Positions 18,901 to 27,025 of a stretch of DNA of 64,000 nucleotides are shown here, piece after piece. The stretch is from Butyricicoccus faecihominis. Its GTDB lineage: Bacteria > Bacillota > Clostridia > Oscillospirales > Butyricicoccaceae. How positions within the stretch are numbered: the stretch's first letter is position 1; each line of letters begins with the position of its first letter. A program made the position numbers and the translations under genes. The notes beneath the pieces are model-generated. The model made no database searches. It saw nothing but the letters and a program-made list of their open reading frames with translations, and had not been told where the DNA came from. The DNA lies in contig NZ_JANGCE010000004.1 of NCBI RefSeq assembly GCF_024462775.1, positions 1-64,000 of the forward strand, written 5' to 3'.

Positions 18901-19826
18901 AGCCCCTCAAACCGCCGCATCAGAGTTTTTTTATCCCCGGTAAAGCATGAAACCAGCACGCGGCGTTTGGCCTGCGCCACAGCCGAGCGCAAAATAGCCT
19001 CGCCGTACGCGCGGCGTTCGGCGCCGTCCATCTCCTTTGCGACCGCATCGTCGCACGCCAGCTCAATATCCTCGTAAGCAAACCGCGCCATCAGATGAAC
19101 CAGCGGATTAAACCACTGCATCGCCCGCGCCAGCACGAGCAGCAATTTGAGCCATAGATCCCCGCGCTTGCAATGCGTCAGTTCATGCCGAAAGATAAAC
19201 GCCGCATCGGGCGCGCTAAGGCTTTCATCCGGCAGGAAGATCGCGGGCCTTGCAAACCCCGCCAGCATGGGGCAATCCGCCGCGCCGCTGACCAGCAAAG
19301 GAATCTCCCGTGCAATGCCGAGCGACTGCTTTTCTTCCTCAAAGACCGCCCGCAGTATGGGATTTTTCACATCCGTTGCTTGTTCATTCAGCGCCTGCCT
19401 AAAGCGAAGGTAGCCGCGCCACTGCCGAAAGACGAACAGCGCCATGCCAAGCAGCCATATGTAAAACAAGATATTGCCCCAATAGGTTCTGATCCAGCTA
19501 TTTTCCCCAGCCGCGCCGGCATACTGATCGGCTTCGGCGGCCGTCATCCAACGGCCTGCGGATTCAATCTGCTGAAGCTTTTGATTGGCGGTCTGCGGCT
19601 GCGTCATCCGCACATAATTGACGCGCGGCGTGACCTGTACCGGCGGTTCGGGCAGCGTCAGCTGCACCGGGATAAGCAGCCGTATCGCGAGCAGCGCCCA
19701 CACCAGACACATGGCCCGCGCGGGGTAGCGCTTTTTCAGTACCCGGCGCAGTACGATCGGGATCAGCGCCACCAATGAAACCGTCAGCCCAATTTGCAAC
19801 AAATTAAAAAGAAGGTTTTCCCACAT
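15903..19826 (-). CDS. M56 (BlaR1/MecR1-type) sensor metallopeptidase, 1307-residue paralogue
   Basis: An unusually long sensor peptidase; BlaR1 and MecR1 have about 600 residues. The N-terminal M56 part is nearly identical to the adjacent paralogue: MWENLLFNLLQIGLTVS, zinc motif HELTH, then ARFAYEDIELACDDA. After the fourth helix and LVGTLGC come about 950 extracellular residues. First comes the module shared with the paralogue, ending in VDIGMQKAGDYWLPTG. A unique 650-residue extension follows. It has no penicillin-binding SxxK/KTG pattern that I can place. The ATG at 19826 has GGAGGGG eight bases upstream. It follows blaI by 19 bases and so is probably co-transcribed from the BlaI-operated promoter. 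Confidence 0.83.
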   Translation of the reverse strand: MWENLLFNLLQIGLTVSLVALIPIVLRRVLKKRYPARAMCLVWALLAIRLLIPVQLTLPEPPVQVTPRVNYVRMTQPQTANQKLQQIESAGRWMTAAEADQYAGAAGENSWIRTYWGNILFYIWLLGMALFVFRQWRGYLRFRQALNEQATDVKNPILRAVFEEEKQSLGIAREIPLLVSGAADCPMLAGFARPAIFLPDESLSAPDAAFIFRHELTHCKRGDLWLKLLLVLARAMQWFNPLVHLMARFAYEDIELACDDAVAKEMDGAERRAYGEAILRSAVAQAKRRVLVSCFTGDKKTLMRRFEGLFDTRVKKRGVALVVAVAVLVGTLGCAFSVRAGSGGPEKEEMLRLAAAVAVEKQQSGYTRYTVVPEEDTALLILAREDETVGAEPRVAERLYFEKNGNSWSVARSETVATKADSLETFRMLYENDLGLPDRVSESDFLQGATAEVIREWDATGNGEDDMAETRYTFADGSVVIFVGGDWTAADGTNNRTAADLTQQFARAVSHKSVWPLYPVLPNEGQALANHQRRWADSEPGGVWYSKFGGSSPTFDAFVIVPTEDPNACIAVFQGHGGGTTDFRTAVKVIVGKENGRSVITGFEEYDTHLAFLLEDMDDMAARITGLTRNELFDIYYNSGLPWPTAKADIPLEYSYNSGHYADLAQPLSAAETVFGYFGEWVTKQTENGADTSFRSWLAGVELLSQTASNAVVRLTFDDGSGSVDIGMQKAGDYWLPTGLVDRFDESFHAWIDGKALPTGATVEEAVAAAAGDIPILPEGVKIKLEPLDGKAAPINATVTDAVVREDGALQYDERVTEHKEIQFAQDGSGCQFVVEPNFAELLASTIKRYTYRGITVRYEAEGTRYTASFVFRTENENAPVEEDHSISSATYYDPTYGYTLTLPESFLGRGYLLVKEGLPRFGLQYAMGKDVENETDYGAIMWLNMDLTAVLYENFGENWEANYPVPCTKLAERDGLTYFLAFASDVQYDTHNSDIAAAYQTMRRDAARLGPQSLSFASQTEAQKQACKTLRLKKQGEQYMYSQDRTAEGLFIDSWEITPEPDANACTVRVQWSSESGEKVLLYTAERVYFQENGEIARTEPLGDSRDGVTSSADFLTLYRGGSWFPTLSPMVLGYAQTDLQAGGLDTPEHAADTVLGTRNIKWSRDTTAADEENVTLTGKLSDGPTLRLNLRRIQLTTERPAIYVPDDWSLYNAKGETIGMLGRQYSPYDVLLAEAVDYYPYRDTNELLWYLDMGWADPYTDDILAELDRRYASDPEEVDDAVDASIDWSGNSALRELWEAHKKAA

Positions 19827-19845
19827 TATGTCCGCCCCTCCGTTC

Positions 19846-20217
19846 TTATCGTCCCTGCGCGTCAAGGAAGGCGCGCAGTTCGTCGATATCGCTGTCGGTC
19901 AGCTCGCCCGCGTCCGACAGACTGGCCACCAAATTTTTGACCGACCCACCGCACAGCCGCCTGACAAAGCTGGCGCTCTCGCGCTGCAAATAAGCTTCCC
20001 GCCCGATCAACGGCGTGTAAAAGTTCTGCCGCCCCTCTTTTTCGCACCGCAGGAAGCCCTTTTCACACAGGCGCGATAAAAAGGTAAGCACGCTTGTGGC
20101 CTTCCAGTCCTTCGCGGCGTTCTGCTGTACGTCAGCCGCGGTGATCGGCGGCGAATGCGCCCATATGATCTGCATGACCTCCAGCTCGGCGTCGGATAAC
20201 CGCTTGATCTCCTGCAT
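19846..20217 (-). CDS. blaI: BlaI/MecI/CopY family transcriptional repressor
   Basis: A 123-residue winged-helix repressor. Residues 1-70 are the DNA-binding domain (ELEVMQIIWAHSPPITAADV, then a WKATSVLTFLSRLCEKGFL recognition region). The C-terminal third is the dimerisation helix pair. In BlaI the partner protease cuts at an Asn-Phe bond in this region; here the likely equivalent reads VKNLVASL. It heads the operon with the two M56 sensor peptidases, and its own promoter is covered by two matching dyad operators, so it is autoregulated. No beta-lactamase or copper ATPase lies nearby, so the regulon is elsewhere or is this operon alone. Confidence 0.92.
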   Translation of the reverse strand: MQEIKRLSDAELEVMQIIWAHSPPITAADVQQNAAKDWKATSVLTFLSRLCEKGFLRCEKEGRQNFYTPLIGREAYLQRESASFVRRLCGGSVKNLVASLSDAGELTDSDIDELRAFLDAQGR

Positions 20218-20231
20218 CCCGTCCCCTCCTT

Positions 20232-20247
20232 TTCTATGTTTGTAGAA
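20232..20247. promoter_or_regulatory. BlaI operator 2
   Basis: TTCTAT-N4-GTAGAA, one mismatch from the perfect dyad in operator 1. It lies between the -10 box and the ribosome binding site of the blaI-like gene. Confidence 0.7.
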
Positions 20248-20260
20248 TTCTTTCTGGCTA

Positions 20261-20290
20261 TATTCTACATCAGTAGAATATAGCTGTCAA
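20261..20290 (-). promoter_or_regulatory. blaI promoter with embedded operator 1
   Basis: On the minus strand: TTGACA (20285-20290), 17-base spacer, TAGAAT (20262-20267). A perfect 8-bp dyad TATTCTAC-N4-GTAGAATA (20261-20280) covers the -10 box. The TACA/TGTA-type half-sites fit BlaI/MecI operators, so repressor binding would block RNA polymerase directly. Confidence 0.82.
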
Positions 20291-20322
20291 GTATGCGCAG
20301 TTTACAATTTGGAAGCACGCAA

Positions 20323-20357
20323 ACAGCCCGCGTTCGGTCAAGCCGAATGCGGGCTGT
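20323..20357 (-). terminator. Terminator of the murC-smr unit
   Basis: A 15-bp stem (20323-20337 with 20343-20357, one mismatch near the centre) and a short loop, directly after the Smr-domain gene. The T-tract is weak (TTTGCGTGC), so efficiency may be partial. Confidence 0.65.
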
Positions 20358-20381
20358 CTGCGTTGTATGGATATCGGTACG

Positions 20382-20723
20382 TCAAACCACCAAGATCGTG
20401 ATGCCGTTGTTATGTCGCTCTAAATCGCGGTCCTGCCGCAGCGCGGGCGCGAGGTCGAGCGCCCGCCGGGTGTCCGCGTCGAAAATAGAGAGCTTCTCGC
20501 CCGTGATAAAAAAGGAAATACGCCCGGACTGCTGCATCCGTTCCAGCTTACGCCGTACCTCGATACGGATGCGGCCGCCGGTGCCCGAAGAGCCGTAACC
20601 ATGGATCAGCTTGATTACCTGACCCCGGCGGCAGCTTTCCAGCGTGTGCAGCAGCCTGCCGATGGCCTGCGCGGCGGTCGGCAGACCCTCTTCCAAATTT
20701 AAGACCTGATAATTTTCAGCCAT
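20382..20723 (-). CDS. Smr-domain protein
   Basis: A 113-residue stand-alone Smr domain. Smr domains, as at the C-terminus of MutS2, are small nucleases or nucleic-acid-binding units. The diagnostic HGYGSSGTGG (HGxGxG) loop is near residue 41, preceded by a helix that collects VIKLI. MutS2 itself is absent, so the protein acts alone or with an unknown partner. It begins ten bases after murC and is probably co-transcribed. Which nucleic acid it cuts or binds cannot be told. Confidence 0.75.
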   Translation of the reverse strand: MAENYQVLNLEEGLPTAAQAIGRLLHTLESCRRGQVIKLIHGYGSSGTGGRIRIEVRRKLERMQQSGRISFFITGEKLSIFDADTRRALDLAPALRQDRDLERHNNGITILVV

Positions 20724-20733
20724 GTCCCTGCCC

Positions 20734-22113
20734 TTACGAAGCGCCTGAGACCAGCATCGGGCCCACCTCGTTGATGTTGCCCGCGCCCATCGTCAGCACC
20801 AGATCGTTCGGGCCCGCTTCGCGCGCAAGATAAGCCGCGATCTCCTCAAAGCTGTCCAGCGCGACCGCGCCGGGCACCTTTTCCGCCAGATCGTGCGAGG
20901 AAATGCCCACGGTATTTTTTTCCCGCGCGGCGTAAATCGGCGCGAGCACCGCCTGATCGCACAGGGAAAGCGAATGCACGAATTCATCAAACAGCGCCTT
21001 GGTGCGGGTATAGGTGTGCGGCTGGAACGCGCACAGAATGCGGTCGAAGTTCATTTGGCGCGCGGCGTCCAGCGTGGCGCGCATTTCGCTCGGGTGGTGC
21101 GCGTAATCGTCCACCACCGTCGCGCCGCAGGGCATTTTGCCCATCAGCTGGAACCGGCGGGAAGAGCCGGTAAACGCCGAAAGCCCCGCCGCGGCCTTAT
21201 CGCCGGGCACGCCGAGATATTCAGCCGCCGCGCAGCAAGCCAGCGCGTTCATCATATTATGCCGCCCCGGCACGGAAAGGCGCACCTTTGCGTAGGGGGC
21301 GCCGTCCACCAGTACGGTAAAACGATAGTATCCGTTTTCCTCCAATATCTCAGCGGCGCGCACATCGGCGTTTTCCGAAAGGCCAAAGGTGCGCACGCGG
21401 CGCTTCAGCCCATCGATGCAGCGCATGACGTTTGCATCGTCCGCGTTCGCAACAACGAGACCGCCCTCCGGCGTCAGCTCGCAGAACGAACGGAACGAAT
21501 GGATGATGTCGCTGAGATCCTTGAAGAAGTCTAAGTGATCCTCCTCAATATTGAGCACGACCGTAACCGTGGGCGCGAAATTCAAAAAGGAGTTGCAGTA
21601 TTCGCAGCTTTCCGCGACAAAGTAGCCCTTACCGCCGATGCGCAGCGTGCCGTCGATCGCGGGCAGGCGGCTGCCGACCATAACGGTCGGATCGAGGCCG
21701 CCCTCAAGCGAAACGAGCGTCATCATCGAGGTCGAGGTGGTCTTGCCGTGCGTGCCGGAAAAGCATACGACGTTTTCATAATCGCGCATCAGATGGCCCC
21801 AAGCCTCGGCCCGCTCCATCACGGGAATGCCCTTTTCATGCGCGCGCACCATTTCGGGGTTATCGTCGTGCACGGCGGCCGTGCGGACGACCAGCGCCGC
21901 CCCTTCGACGTTTTCAGCCAGATGCGCGTAGGTGATTTTTGCGCCCAGCTGTTCCAGCCGGTCGGTCACTTCGGTATGGAGGCGGTCGGAGCCGGTGACC
22001 GGCACCCCCATAGAGAGCAGCAGCTCGGCCAGCGAGTTCATGGATACGCCGCCGATACCGGTCAGATGGATCGTTTCTTTCCGGTCGATATACGGTTTGA
22101 TTGAAAGGGCCAT
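20734..22113 (-). CDS. murC: UDP-N-acetylmuramate--L-alanine ligase
   Basis: A 459-residue Mur ligase that adds L-alanine to UDP-MurNAc using ATP, the first step of peptidoglycan stem-peptide synthesis in the cytoplasm. Visible features are the N-terminal GIGGVSMNSLAELL nucleotide-sugar loop, the ATP loop FSGTHGKTTSTS (about 110-121), the central EEDHLDFF and DDYAHHPSE motifs, and a C-terminal ligase domain. The frame is open upstream, but the ATG at 22113 has GGGAGG nine bases before it and matches the family N-terminus. The Smr-domain gene follows immediately. Confidence 0.95.
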   Translation of the reverse strand: MALSIKPYIDRKETIHLTGIGGVSMNSLAELLLSMGVPVTGSDRLHTEVTDRLEQLGAKITYAHLAENVEGAALVVRTAAVHDDNPEMVRAHEKGIPVMERAEAWGHLMRDYENVVCFSGTHGKTTSTSMMTLVSLEGGLDPTVMVGSRLPAIDGTLRIGGKGYFVAESCEYCNSFLNFAPTVTVVLNIEEDHLDFFKDLSDIIHSFRSFCELTPEGGLVVANADDANVMRCIDGLKRRVRTFGLSENADVRAAEILEENGYYRFTVLVDGAPYAKVRLSVPGRHNMMNALACCAAAEYLGVPGDKAAAGLSAFTGSSRRFQLMGKMPCGATVVDDYAHHPSEMRATLDAARQMNFDRILCAFQPHTYTRTKALFDEFVHSLSLCDQAVLAPIYAAREKNTVGISSHDLAEKVPGAVALDSFEEIAAYLAREAGPNDLVLTMGAGNINEVGPMLVSGAS

Positions 22114-22241
22114 TCGTGAGAGCCTCCCAGATTTTTTCATTCTTTTTATTGGTCTACGGTATATTATAATGCAGGATGCCCAAAATATATATAGGCAAAC
22201 AGACGAAATTGACATTTTATTTGGTAGCAAAGGAGTATACT

Positions 22242-22502
22242 ATGGAGATCACGGATATCAAATTTCGCCACCTTGAGGAATACGGGCGGTTGAAAGCGCT
22301 GGTTTCGGTTACATTCGACGGCGTGTTTGCGGTGCATGACATTAAGATCATCGACGGGCACGACCGTCTTTTTCTTGCTATGCCCTCGCGGCGAATGCCG
22401 GACGGCAAGTTCCGCGACATTGCGCATCCGGTCGGCAATGAGCTGCGCGAGGAACTGGAGCACCGCGTGCTGGACGCCTACCGCGCGACCATTATGGAAT
22501 GA
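22242..22502 (+). CDS. spoVG: Septation protein SpoVG family
   Basis: An 86-residue SpoVG protein, a small RNA/DNA-binding regulator best known from sporulation, septation and capsule control in Firmicutes. The family pattern is clear: MEITDIKFRHL, a DIKIIDG strand, then the signature AMPSRRMPDGKFRDIAHP and a final helix. The ATG at 22242 has AAAGGAG upstream; an open reading extension from 22176 is not supported. It is divergent from murC. Confidence 0.95.
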   Translation: MEITDIKFRHLEEYGRLKALVSVTFDGVFAVHDIKIIDGHDRLFLAMPSRRMPDGKFRDIAHPVGNELREELEHRVLDAYRATIME

Positions 22503-22542
22503 GCCTTGATCGGGCGCGCCATCACGGTTCGAATCGGTTTAT

Positions 22543-22571
22543 TTGCATTTTTCCCCACCTTCGTGTAAAAT
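22543..22571 (+). promoter_or_regulatory. Promoter of the diacylglycerol glycosyltransferase gene
   Basis: TTGCAT (22543-22548), 17-base spacer and TAAAAT (22566-22571), 25 bases before the ATG and just upstream of GGTGGAG. Confidence 0.65.
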
Positions 22572-22595
22572 AGCCTTATATGAGGTGGAGTTTAA

Positions 22596-23732
22596 ATGAG
22601 AGTATTGATTTTATCGGTAACGGCGGGCTTTGGCCACCACGCCACCGCCAAAGCGATCGGCGACATGCTTACCGCCAAGGGCGCGGAGGTGCACACGCTC
22701 GATGTTTACGCCTATATCAGCGGTCTTGTCAAAACAACGATCGACAAGGGCTATCTGTTTTCTTCCAAGCATATGCAAACGCTTTACCGCCTAGTCTATC
22801 AGCTGGCGGAAAATAACGGGCAGAGCTATCTTTCCGCGGGGCCGAGCATGATTAACGTTATCAACGCGCTCGGCGCTTCCAAGTTTGCCAAGGTGCTGGC
22901 GGGCTACGCACCGGATGTGATCCTGTGCACCCATGTTTTTGCCGCGCAAATGGTGGACGAGCTGAAAAAGCGGAAAAAGCTGCCCGATATCATGACCATC
23001 GGCATCGTGACGGATTACACCCTCCATCCCTATTGGGAGGATGTGCCGCGCGTGCAGTATATCGTCACCGCGAGCGAGTTATTAACCTACCGCTGCGTGG
23101 GGCGCGGCATACCGGCTTCGCGCATCCTGCCGTTCGGCATCCCGGTGCACCCTAAATTCAACCAGCCGCTCTCGCGCGAGGACGCGGCGGGGCAGCTCGG
23201 CATCGATCCAGCCCGGCCCACCATCCTGCTGATGGGCGGCTCAATGGGCTACGCGGACAATGCCAAGAATCTCGAAAAGCTGACCGAGATCGGTCTCCCC
23301 TTCCAGTTCCTTGTCGTATGCGGCAACAACAAAAAGCAGCTGCTCCGCGTTGAACAATACGCTTCCCGGTACGAGGGCGACTGTCTGGTAAAGCCCTACG
23401 GCTTTGTCGGCAATGTGGAAGTGATGATGAGCGCGGCGGACTGCATCGTATCCAAGCCGGGCGGACTGACCGTGAGCGAAGCGCTGGCCAAAAACCTGCC
23501 CATGCTTCTGGTCGACCCGATTCCGGGCCACGAGGAGCGCAACGTCGATTTTCTGGTCAACAACGGCATGGCCGCGCTGATCACCAAGCATTTTCCCATT
23601 GACGAAGCGGTCTATCAGCTGTTTCACAGTCCCGGCCGCTTAAACACGATTCGGCAAACCATGAACGCCGTCGCCCACCCGGACGCCACCGAGCGGCTGG
23701 CGGACTTTGTTCTAAACCTGAAAACGAAATAA
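22596..23732 (+). CDS. UgtP/MGDG synthase-type glycosyltransferase
   Basis: A 378-residue GT28-family enzyme of the MGDG-synthase/UgtP type, which transfers glucose or galactose from a UDP-sugar to diacylglycerol, giving glycolipids for the membrane and lipoteichoic-acid anchors. The N-terminal acceptor domain starts LILSVTAGFGHHATAKAI, with the lipid-linked GxGH loop. The C-terminal donor domain carries KPGGLTVSEALAKNLPMLL and a conserved DPIPGHEERN. It is a peripheral membrane protein with no transmembrane helix. The sugar donor and number of sugars added cannot be read from sequence. Confidence 0.88.
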   Translation: MRVLILSVTAGFGHHATAKAIGDMLTAKGAEVHTLDVYAYISGLVKTTIDKGYLFSSKHMQTLYRLVYQLAENNGQSYLSAGPSMINVINALGASKFAKVLAGYAPDVILCTHVFAAQMVDELKKRKKLPDIMTIGIVTDYTLHPYWEDVPRVQYIVTASELLTYRCVGRGIPASRILPFGIPVHPKFNQPLSREDAAGQLGIDPARPTILLMGGSMGYADNAKNLEKLTEIGLPFQFLVVCGNNKKQLLRVEQYASRYEGDCLVKPYGFVGNVEVMMSAADCIVSKPGGLTVSEALAKNLPMLLVDPIPGHEERNVDFLVNNGMAALITKHFPIDEAVYQLFHSPGRLNTIRQTMNAVAHPDATERLADFVLNLKTK

Positions 23733-23736
23733 AAGA

Positions 23737-23767
23737 GGGAGCGCAGCCTTTTTAGGGCCGCGCTCCC
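23737..23767 (+). terminator. Terminator of the glycosyltransferase gene
   Basis: An 8-bp GC-rich stem (GGGAGCGC at 23737-23744 with 23760-23767) right after the stop codon. The following T-tract is short. Confidence 0.55.
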
Positions 23768-23870
23768 TTGTCATATACCTCTGTCATTCTGAATGTAACG
23801 GAGTGAAATGAAGAATCCCGCGCGTACAGCGACACGGCAAGTCATTTCAAAACAAACGGGCGGCAAGCCT

Positions 23871-23968
23871 CGCCCCAGACAGCGCAAGGGGAAAGGATGG
23901 AGATCAAAGGGGAAGGGAAAACCGCACGGTTTTCCCTTCCCCTTTGTTCCCGCGGCGGACGCCGCACG
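23871..23968. repeat. Dispersed intergenic repeat, copy 1, with a perfect 20-bp hairpin
   Basis: About 98 bases that align over their whole length with 30241-30341. Shared blocks include CGCCCC, a purine-rich GGGGAAAG-type stretch, GGGAAAACCG, and CCCGCGG followed by GCGCC-like bases. The centre forms a perfect 20-bp stem (23905-23924 with 23927-23946). It abuts the 3' end of the TetR gene and may serve as that gene's terminator. The bases before it (23768-23870) hold no gene. Confidence 0.7.
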
Positions 23969-24526
23969 CTATTTCTCCAACTGGATGAGCGGCGAGAGCA
24001 CATGCTCCATCAGTACGACGATATCCCTGCTTGAAATTTCGTCGCCGCTGCTGATCCACTTTTCCAGCATGCCAATCACGCCGCTGGCGATGAAGCGCGC
24101 CACATACCGGTCCTCCACCGTCCGCCCGGGCGTGATGGCAAGGCGGCATTCCTCCACTACCTCGATCAGCTTGCGTCCAAAGCCCTCCGGGGCGGATGTG
24201 CGCATCAGCACGGTCACCGCGTCGCGGTTTTCCTCTAGATAATCGACCGCGCGCGCCAGCATGGGGCGCAGCGAGGTATTGCGCTCGGTCGGTCGGAAGC
24301 CGTCGATCATGGCGCGGAAATCCGCGATCATCTCCTCCTCGATGCGTTCGCGCAGGTCATATACATCCCGGTAATGCGCATAGAAGGTACCGCGGTTGAT
24401 ATCGGCTTCGCGCACGACATCGGTCACAGTGATGCTCTGAAAATCCTTTTGCTGCATCAATGTCGTCAGCGCCTGCCGCAGCAGCTTTTTGGTACGCCGG
24501 ATTCGTTTGTCCTCTTGTGGTTCCAT
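23969..24526 (-). CDS. TetR/AcrR family regulator
   Basis: A 185-residue regulator. Residues 10-60 are the TetR helix-turn-helix (SITVTDVVREADINRGTFYAHYRDVYDL) and the rest is a helical ligand-binding domain. The ATG at 24526 (MEPQEDKRIRRTKK) is preferred over upstream open frame because AAGGAGG lies 11 bases before it. It is divergent from the MMPL transporter operon, the usual layout of a TetR repressor controlling an exporter. The inducer is unknown. Confidence 0.88.
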   Translation of the reverse strand: MEPQEDKRIRRTKKLLRQALTTLMQQKDFQSITVTDVVREADINRGTFYAHYRDVYDLRERIEEEMIADFRAMIDGFRPTERNTSLRPMLARAVDYLEENRDAVTVLMRTSAPEGFGRKLIEVVEECRLAITPGRTVEDRYVARFIASGVIGMLEKWISSGDEISSRDIVVLMEHVLSPLIQLEK

Positions 24527-24625
24527 AGGTGCGCCATCCTCCTTTTGCTGTGAAAATATTTGTCCGCAAACATACATTAACTATACACTTTGTTCATTAT
24601 CATATATTTAATACATATTTAGCTC

Positions 24626-24654
24626 TTGTGTTCAGTAATCTTATGCTATATACT
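24626..24654 (+). promoter_or_regulatory. Promoter of the MMPL operon
   Basis: TTGTGT (24626-24631), 17-base spacer, TATACT (24649-24654), in the AT-rich gap between the divergent TetR and MMPL genes, where repressor binding is expected. Confidence 0.6.
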
Positions 24655-24712
24655 ATAACACGAAAAGAAAACGAACGCAACGTCTATTTTTCGGAAGAGT
24701 GGTGTTTTTCTT

Positions 24713-27025
24713 GTGAAACTTAAGGGACACAGCCCTGTCGACCTGATCATTAACCATCGCAAGCTGATTGAAAAGATATTTGCCATATGCGTGTTGTTCA
24801 GCCTGCTCAGCGTGCCTTTCGTGGGCGTTAACTACGATTTGACCAAATACCTGCCGGATTCCACGCCCTCCGCGCAGGCGCTCGATATCATGAAAGAGGA
24901 ATTCACTTACCCCGGCATCGGCCGCGTCATGCTAAACGATGTAACGCTGTATGAAGCCAAATCCATCAAGGACCGCATTGCCGATGTGGACGGCGTAGAC
25001 CTAATCCTTTGGTGCGATACCTCGACCAACATTTACGGTTCCAGCCAGTTTATCGACTATTCCAAGATAGACGATTACTACAAAGACGGTTCAGCCTATA
25101 TGGACCTCACCTTTGCGGAGAGCGACTCCTCCTCCCGCACACACCGCGCGGTAAAGGAGATTCGCGAGATCGTGGGCGACCGGGGGCTCGTCGCGGGCTC
25201 GGCCGCGTCGGACACCGATTTAGGGCCGACGATCAACGGCGAGGTCGCGCGCGTGATGGTGCTCGCGGTCATATTCATCTTTATCATCCTGACGCTCACC
25301 ACCACTTCGTGGTTCGAGCCGGTGCTCTTTCTCTCGGTCATGGGCATTGCAATCGTGATGAATATGGGCACGAACATTATATTCGGCGAGATCTCGTTCC
25401 TGTCCAACGCGGTGGGCGCGGTGTTGCAGCTCGCTTGCTCAATGGACTATTCCATCTTCCTGCTGCACTCGTTCACGCATGAAAAGGCCAACGGCATCGA
25501 ACCCGAGCAAGCCATGGCCAACGCGCTGCGCAGCGCCTTTACCTCGATCGGCGCGTCCGGCGCGACCACCGTCGTCGGCTTTCTGGCGCTGGCGCTCATG
25601 CGCTTCGGTATCGGACCGGATATGGGCTTTGTGCTGGCCAAGGGCATTATTCTAAGCCTTGTCACCGTCCTGCTGCTCATGCCCGCGCTTATCCTTCGTT
25701 TCCAAAAGCTGATTGACCGAACGCAGCACCGCTCCTTCATGCCGTCGTTTCGCCGTTTCGGCGAATTCGCGTATAAAATCCGCAAGCCGGTCTTTATCCT
25801 TGTGATGCTGCTGGTGCTCCCCTGCTACATCGGGCAGGGCATGGCGGATTTTACATATGGCAACGAAGCGGTATCCAATTCGCCCGGCACGCCCGTGTAC
25901 GCGGCGGAACAGCAAATGAACGCCAAGTTTGGGCAGAGCAATATGATGCTCGCCCTCATTCCCGCCGGCGACAACGTGACCGAAAAGGAAATGTCAGACG
26001 AGATAGGCGACCTGCCCTATGTCAAGGCGGCGCTCGGCCTGTCCTCTGTTTTGCCGGACGGCATTCCCGAAAGCTTTTTGCCGCACAGCTTGACCAGCCA
26101 GCTCCACGGCGATAATTGGGCGCGCGTTATCGTAAACGTCCGTTCCGCAGGCGAAAGCGACGCCGCGTTCCGCTATTCGGACGAGATCCGCGCCATCATC
26201 GAGCGGTATTACCCCGATCAGCAGACCTATCTTGTCGGCGTCACGCCCTCGACGCAGGATATCAAGGCCATCATCACCACGGACTATTCGTTCGTCAATA
26301 TCATTTCGCTGCTCGGCGTTGCGATCGTCGTCGCGATCACGTTTAAATCCATCGTGCTGCCGCTCGTCGTGCTGATTCCAATCGAGGCCGCCGTGTTCAT
26401 CAACACCGCGCTGCCCTACATCACCGGCACGCGGACCATGTTCCTCGGCTTTATTATTGTTTCTTGTGTGCAGCTCGGCGCGACGATCGACTATTCCATT
26501 TTACTTACCAACAACTATCTGGACGCCCGCGCGCAGGGCGACAAAAAGGAAGCCGCCATTCGCGCCGTCACGTCGAGCGCGCTGTCCGTGCTCACCTCGG
26601 GCATTATCCTGATGACGGTGGCCTACGGCCTGTATTTCATGTCCTCGATCGAAGCGATCGGCGGGCTCGGCCATTTGATCGGCCGCGGCGCGCTACTTTC
26701 CATGATCTTGGTGCTGCTGATGCTGCCCGTCTGCCTGATGTTGTTTGACCGCTTCATCGTCAAGCCGGACTACGCGCAGAAGAAGCACGCCCGCATGAAC
26801 CGTATCCGCGCGCGCAAGATCAAGCTGCCCACGATCGACAAGCTGCGCGAGCAGCGCTTGCAGCTGCAATCCCAGATCCGCGAAAACCGCCGCGCGCGGC
26901 ATAAGGCCATCCGCGACCGGTTGGCGCGATATACCAAGTGCGCCAAACAGGACGCGCCGACTGATCCGCCCCAAAACGACTCCACCCCTACCGCCGAGGA
27001 GGAAAACGACCATGAAAAGAAATAA
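24713..27025 (+). CDS. MMPL/RND-type membrane transporter
   Basis: A 770-residue exporter with the two-fold RND/MMPL layout. One helix (about 17-37) is followed by an extracytoplasmic domain, then five helices (about 180-330), a helix near 358, a second outer domain (380-525) and five helices to about 690. Each membrane half has the charged DYSIFLLHSF / DYSILLTNNY segment typical of proton-driven MMPL proteins. The C-terminal 80 residues are very basic and probably cytoplasmic. The start is GTG at 24713 with only a weak, distant GGAAGAG. It overlaps the next gene by 14 bases. MMPL proteins export lipids or drugs; the cargo here is not known. Confidence 0.88.
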   Translation: MKLKGHSPVDLIINHRKLIEKIFAICVLFSLLSVPFVGVNYDLTKYLPDSTPSAQALDIMKEEFTYPGIGRVMLNDVTLYEAKSIKDRIADVDGVDLILWCDTSTNIYGSSQFIDYSKIDDYYKDGSAYMDLTFAESDSSSRTHRAVKEIREIVGDRGLVAGSAASDTDLGPTINGEVARVMVLAVIFIFIILTLTTTSWFEPVLFLSVMGIAIVMNMGTNIIFGEISFLSNAVGAVLQLACSMDYSIFLLHSFTHEKANGIEPEQAMANALRSAFTSIGASGATTVVGFLALALMRFGIGPDMGFVLAKGIILSLVTVLLLMPALILRFQKLIDRTQHRSFMPSFRRFGEFAYKIRKPVFILVMLLVLPCYIGQGMADFTYGNEAVSNSPGTPVYAAEQQMNAKFGQSNMMLALIPAGDNVTEKEMSDEIGDLPYVKAALGLSSVLPDGIPESFLPHSLTSQLHGDNWARVIVNVRSAGESDAAFRYSDEIRAIIERYYPDQQTYLVGVTPSTQDIKAIITTDYSFVNIISLLGVAIVVAITFKSIVLPLVVLIPIEAAVFINTALPYITGTRTMFLGFIIVSCVQLGATIDYSILLTNNYLDARAQGDKKEAAIRAVTSSALSVLTSGIILMTVAYGLYFMSSIEAIGGLGHLIGRGALLSMILVLLMLPVCLMLFDRFIVKPDYAQKKHARMNRIRARKIKLPTIDKLREQRLQLQSQIRENRRARHKAIRDRLARYTKCAKQDAPTDPPQNDSTPTAEEENDHEKK

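Noticed and set aside
22208-22241. TTGACA...TATACT as the spoVG promoter
   Set aside because: The spacing is 21 bases and the -10 would overlap the start codon region and ribosome binding site, so it is probably fortuitous.
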